From NCBI RefSeq assembly GCF_013409575.1, contig NZ_JACCCY010000001.1:926501-990500 (forward strand): a stretch of 64,000 nt of DNA, given 5' to 3'. Positions 63,068 through 64,000 of the stretch are shown one piece after another. The translations under genes were made by a program, and so were the position numbers. This stretch comes from Macellibacteroides fermentans. Its GTDB lineage: Bacteria; Bacteroidota; Bacteroidia; Bacteroidales; Tannerellaceae. Each line of letters starts with the position of its first letter. Position 1 is the stretch's first letter. The notes beneath the pieces are model-generated. The model ran no database searches, had not been told where the DNA came from, and saw only the letters and a program-made list of their open reading frames with translations.

Positions 63068-64000
63068 ATGAAAAATATTCTATTCTATTCATTATCCATC
63101 TTTTTGCTTTCCTCTTGTGGAAAAATAAATGATATACCCTTGAACGATCCAAACGATGTGGCTGTAAACTGGACTGCAGCAGCAGACAGCAGCAGTCAGT
63201 CTCTGGCCAATGGCTTCTGGAATTCGGGTGGTTCTTACTTCAACTACAATAACAGCGGCAATACAGACTTTCATTACTGGCCGCAGGCTCACGGACTCGA
63301 TGTGCTGGTAGATGCTTATTCGCGCACGGGGAACGCTGTTTATAAGAACGAGATAGACCAATGGTTTACAGGTGTCAAAATTAAAAACGGCAATACCTTT
63401 TATAACAATTTCTACGATGATATGGAGTGGAACGCACTTGCCATGTTACGTGCTTACAATGCCACAAAAGATGAAAAATTCAAAACCGCTGCTTTAGATG
63501 TCTGGAGCAATATCCAGACCGGATGGAATTCTACCATGAATGGAGGAATCGCCTGGAAAAAAGATCAGCTTTATTACAAGAATACCCCCGCCAATGCTCC
63601 CGCCTGTATTTTAGCCGCCCGTTTATATAAACAGTTTAACGGTGCAAGCGACCTGGAATGGTCGAAGAAAATTTACGCATGGATGAAAGAACATTTATTT
63701 GAAGCTGGTACCGGATTTGTGTACGATGGTATAAACCGTGAAAACAACGGTGCAAAAGACAACTGGAAGTTTACCTACAACCAGGGAACATTCTTAGGTG
63801 CAGCCCTCGAATTATACAACATCACTGGCGAAAAGGTCTATTTGAATGATGCCATCAAGGCAGCCGACTATGCCCTTAACAGCAATGTAAACAGCAACGA
63901 CCGTATTTTACAAAGTGAAGGCTCCGGAGACGGTGGTCTGTTTAAAGGAATCTTTGTCAGGTATTTTACACAGCTCATTCTTTGTCCCGGACTGGAAGAC
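63068..64000 (+). CDS. GH76 family alpha-1,6-mannanase, lipoprotein, 3' end missing
   Basis: An endo-alpha-1,6-mannanase-like enzyme cutting the backbone of yeast-type alpha-mannan; the window ends after codon 311, in frame and without a stop. It has a lipoprotein signal (MKNILFYSLSIFLLSSC, Cys17) and the (alpha/alpha)6-barrel text of GH76, with the paired Asp (Asp117-Asp118, NNFYDDMEWNALAMLRAY) that acts as catalytic residues in characterised members. Other family text includes GGIAWKKDQLYYKNTPANAPACILAARLY (in part), KFTYNQGTFLGAALELY and LQSEGSGDGGLFKGIFVRYF. A surface or periplasmic location is expected. Confidence 0.92.
   Translation, partial: MKNILFYSLSIFLLSSCGKINDIPLNDPNDVAVNWTAAADSSSQSLANGFWNSGGSYFNYNNSGNTDFHYWPQAHGLDVLVDAYSRTGNAVYKNEIDQWFTGVKIKNGNTFYNNFYDDMEWNALAMLRAYNATKDEKFKTAALDVWSNIQTGWNSTMNGGIAWKKDQLYYKNTPANAPACILAARLYKQFNGASDLEWSKKIYAWMKEHLFEAGTGFVYDGINRENNGAKDNWKFTYNQGTFLGAALELYNITGEKVYLNDAIKAADYALNSNVNSNDRILQSEGSGDGGLFKGIFVRYFTQLILCPGLED

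Overview
The window comes from the chromosome of a Bacteroidota bacterium, order Bacteroidales, most likely a Parabacteroides-like member of the Tannerellaceae (the genus is inference). The support is a SusC/SusD/SusE-type outer-membrane system, ECF sigma/FecR regulation, two GH92 and one GH76 mannan-active enzymes, DUF4831 and B3/4 proteins, the eukaryote-like GH13 branching enzyme, and many upstream regions carrying the Bacteroidales promoter (-33 TTG, about 19 bases, -7 TAnnTTTG). Clear Shine-Dalgarno sites are generally lacking.

Layout. 1-4,100: tail of an S41 protease, 5-formyl-THF cyclo-ligase, recF plus a DciA-like protein on the minus strand, a TPR membrane protein, ribH and the tRNA-Tyr/tRNA-Gly pair. 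4,115-4,734: AT-rich gap with a large palindromic element, then initiator tRNA-fMet. 5,000-10,900: central metabolism (sucCD, xpt-pbuX, pckA). 11,000-19,900: sugar metabolism on the minus strand (AraC regulator, secreted GH92, MFS sugar transporter, threonine aldolase, manA, glgB). 19,900-28,300: a CPA2 antiporter, ThuA-like protein, a predicted outer-membrane barrel, ROK kinase, AspT/YidE-type transporter, a periplasmic cyclophilin and a small unknown gene. 28,400-38,700: FAD oxidoreductase, radA, a second GH92 (lipoprotein), tatAC, fabD, rny, zapA with a coiled-coil partner, and a small winged-helix protein. 38,800-42,600: the minus-strand operon hpt-adk-obg-pgeF-B3/4. 42,700-47,100: NAD(P)HX repair enzyme, DUF4831 protein, POT peptide transporter. 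47,200-48,930: a lipoprotein gene of lower GC and a long AT-rich gap holding a second palindromic element related to the first. 48,900-54,900: two L,D-transpeptidases, tpx, rmuC, a rhamnose-mutarotase-family protein, a YfcC transporter. 54,900-64,000: a polysaccharide-utilization locus (ECF sigma, FecR, STN-containing SusC, SusD, SusE-like, GH76) that runs off the right edge.

How it fits together. The right-hand locus looks like an alpha-mannan system: GH76 would cut the alpha-1,6 backbone, SusC/D would import fragments, and the FecR/sigma pair would sense substrate through the STN domain. The two GH92 alpha-mannosidases, ManA and possibly the MFS transporter elsewhere in the window could complete mannose capture, although they are not in the same operon. 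Most of the window is ordinary core genome. The least explained parts are the related palindromic elements in the two long gaps, the 130-aa gene after the cyclophilin, and the barrel/ThuA pair.
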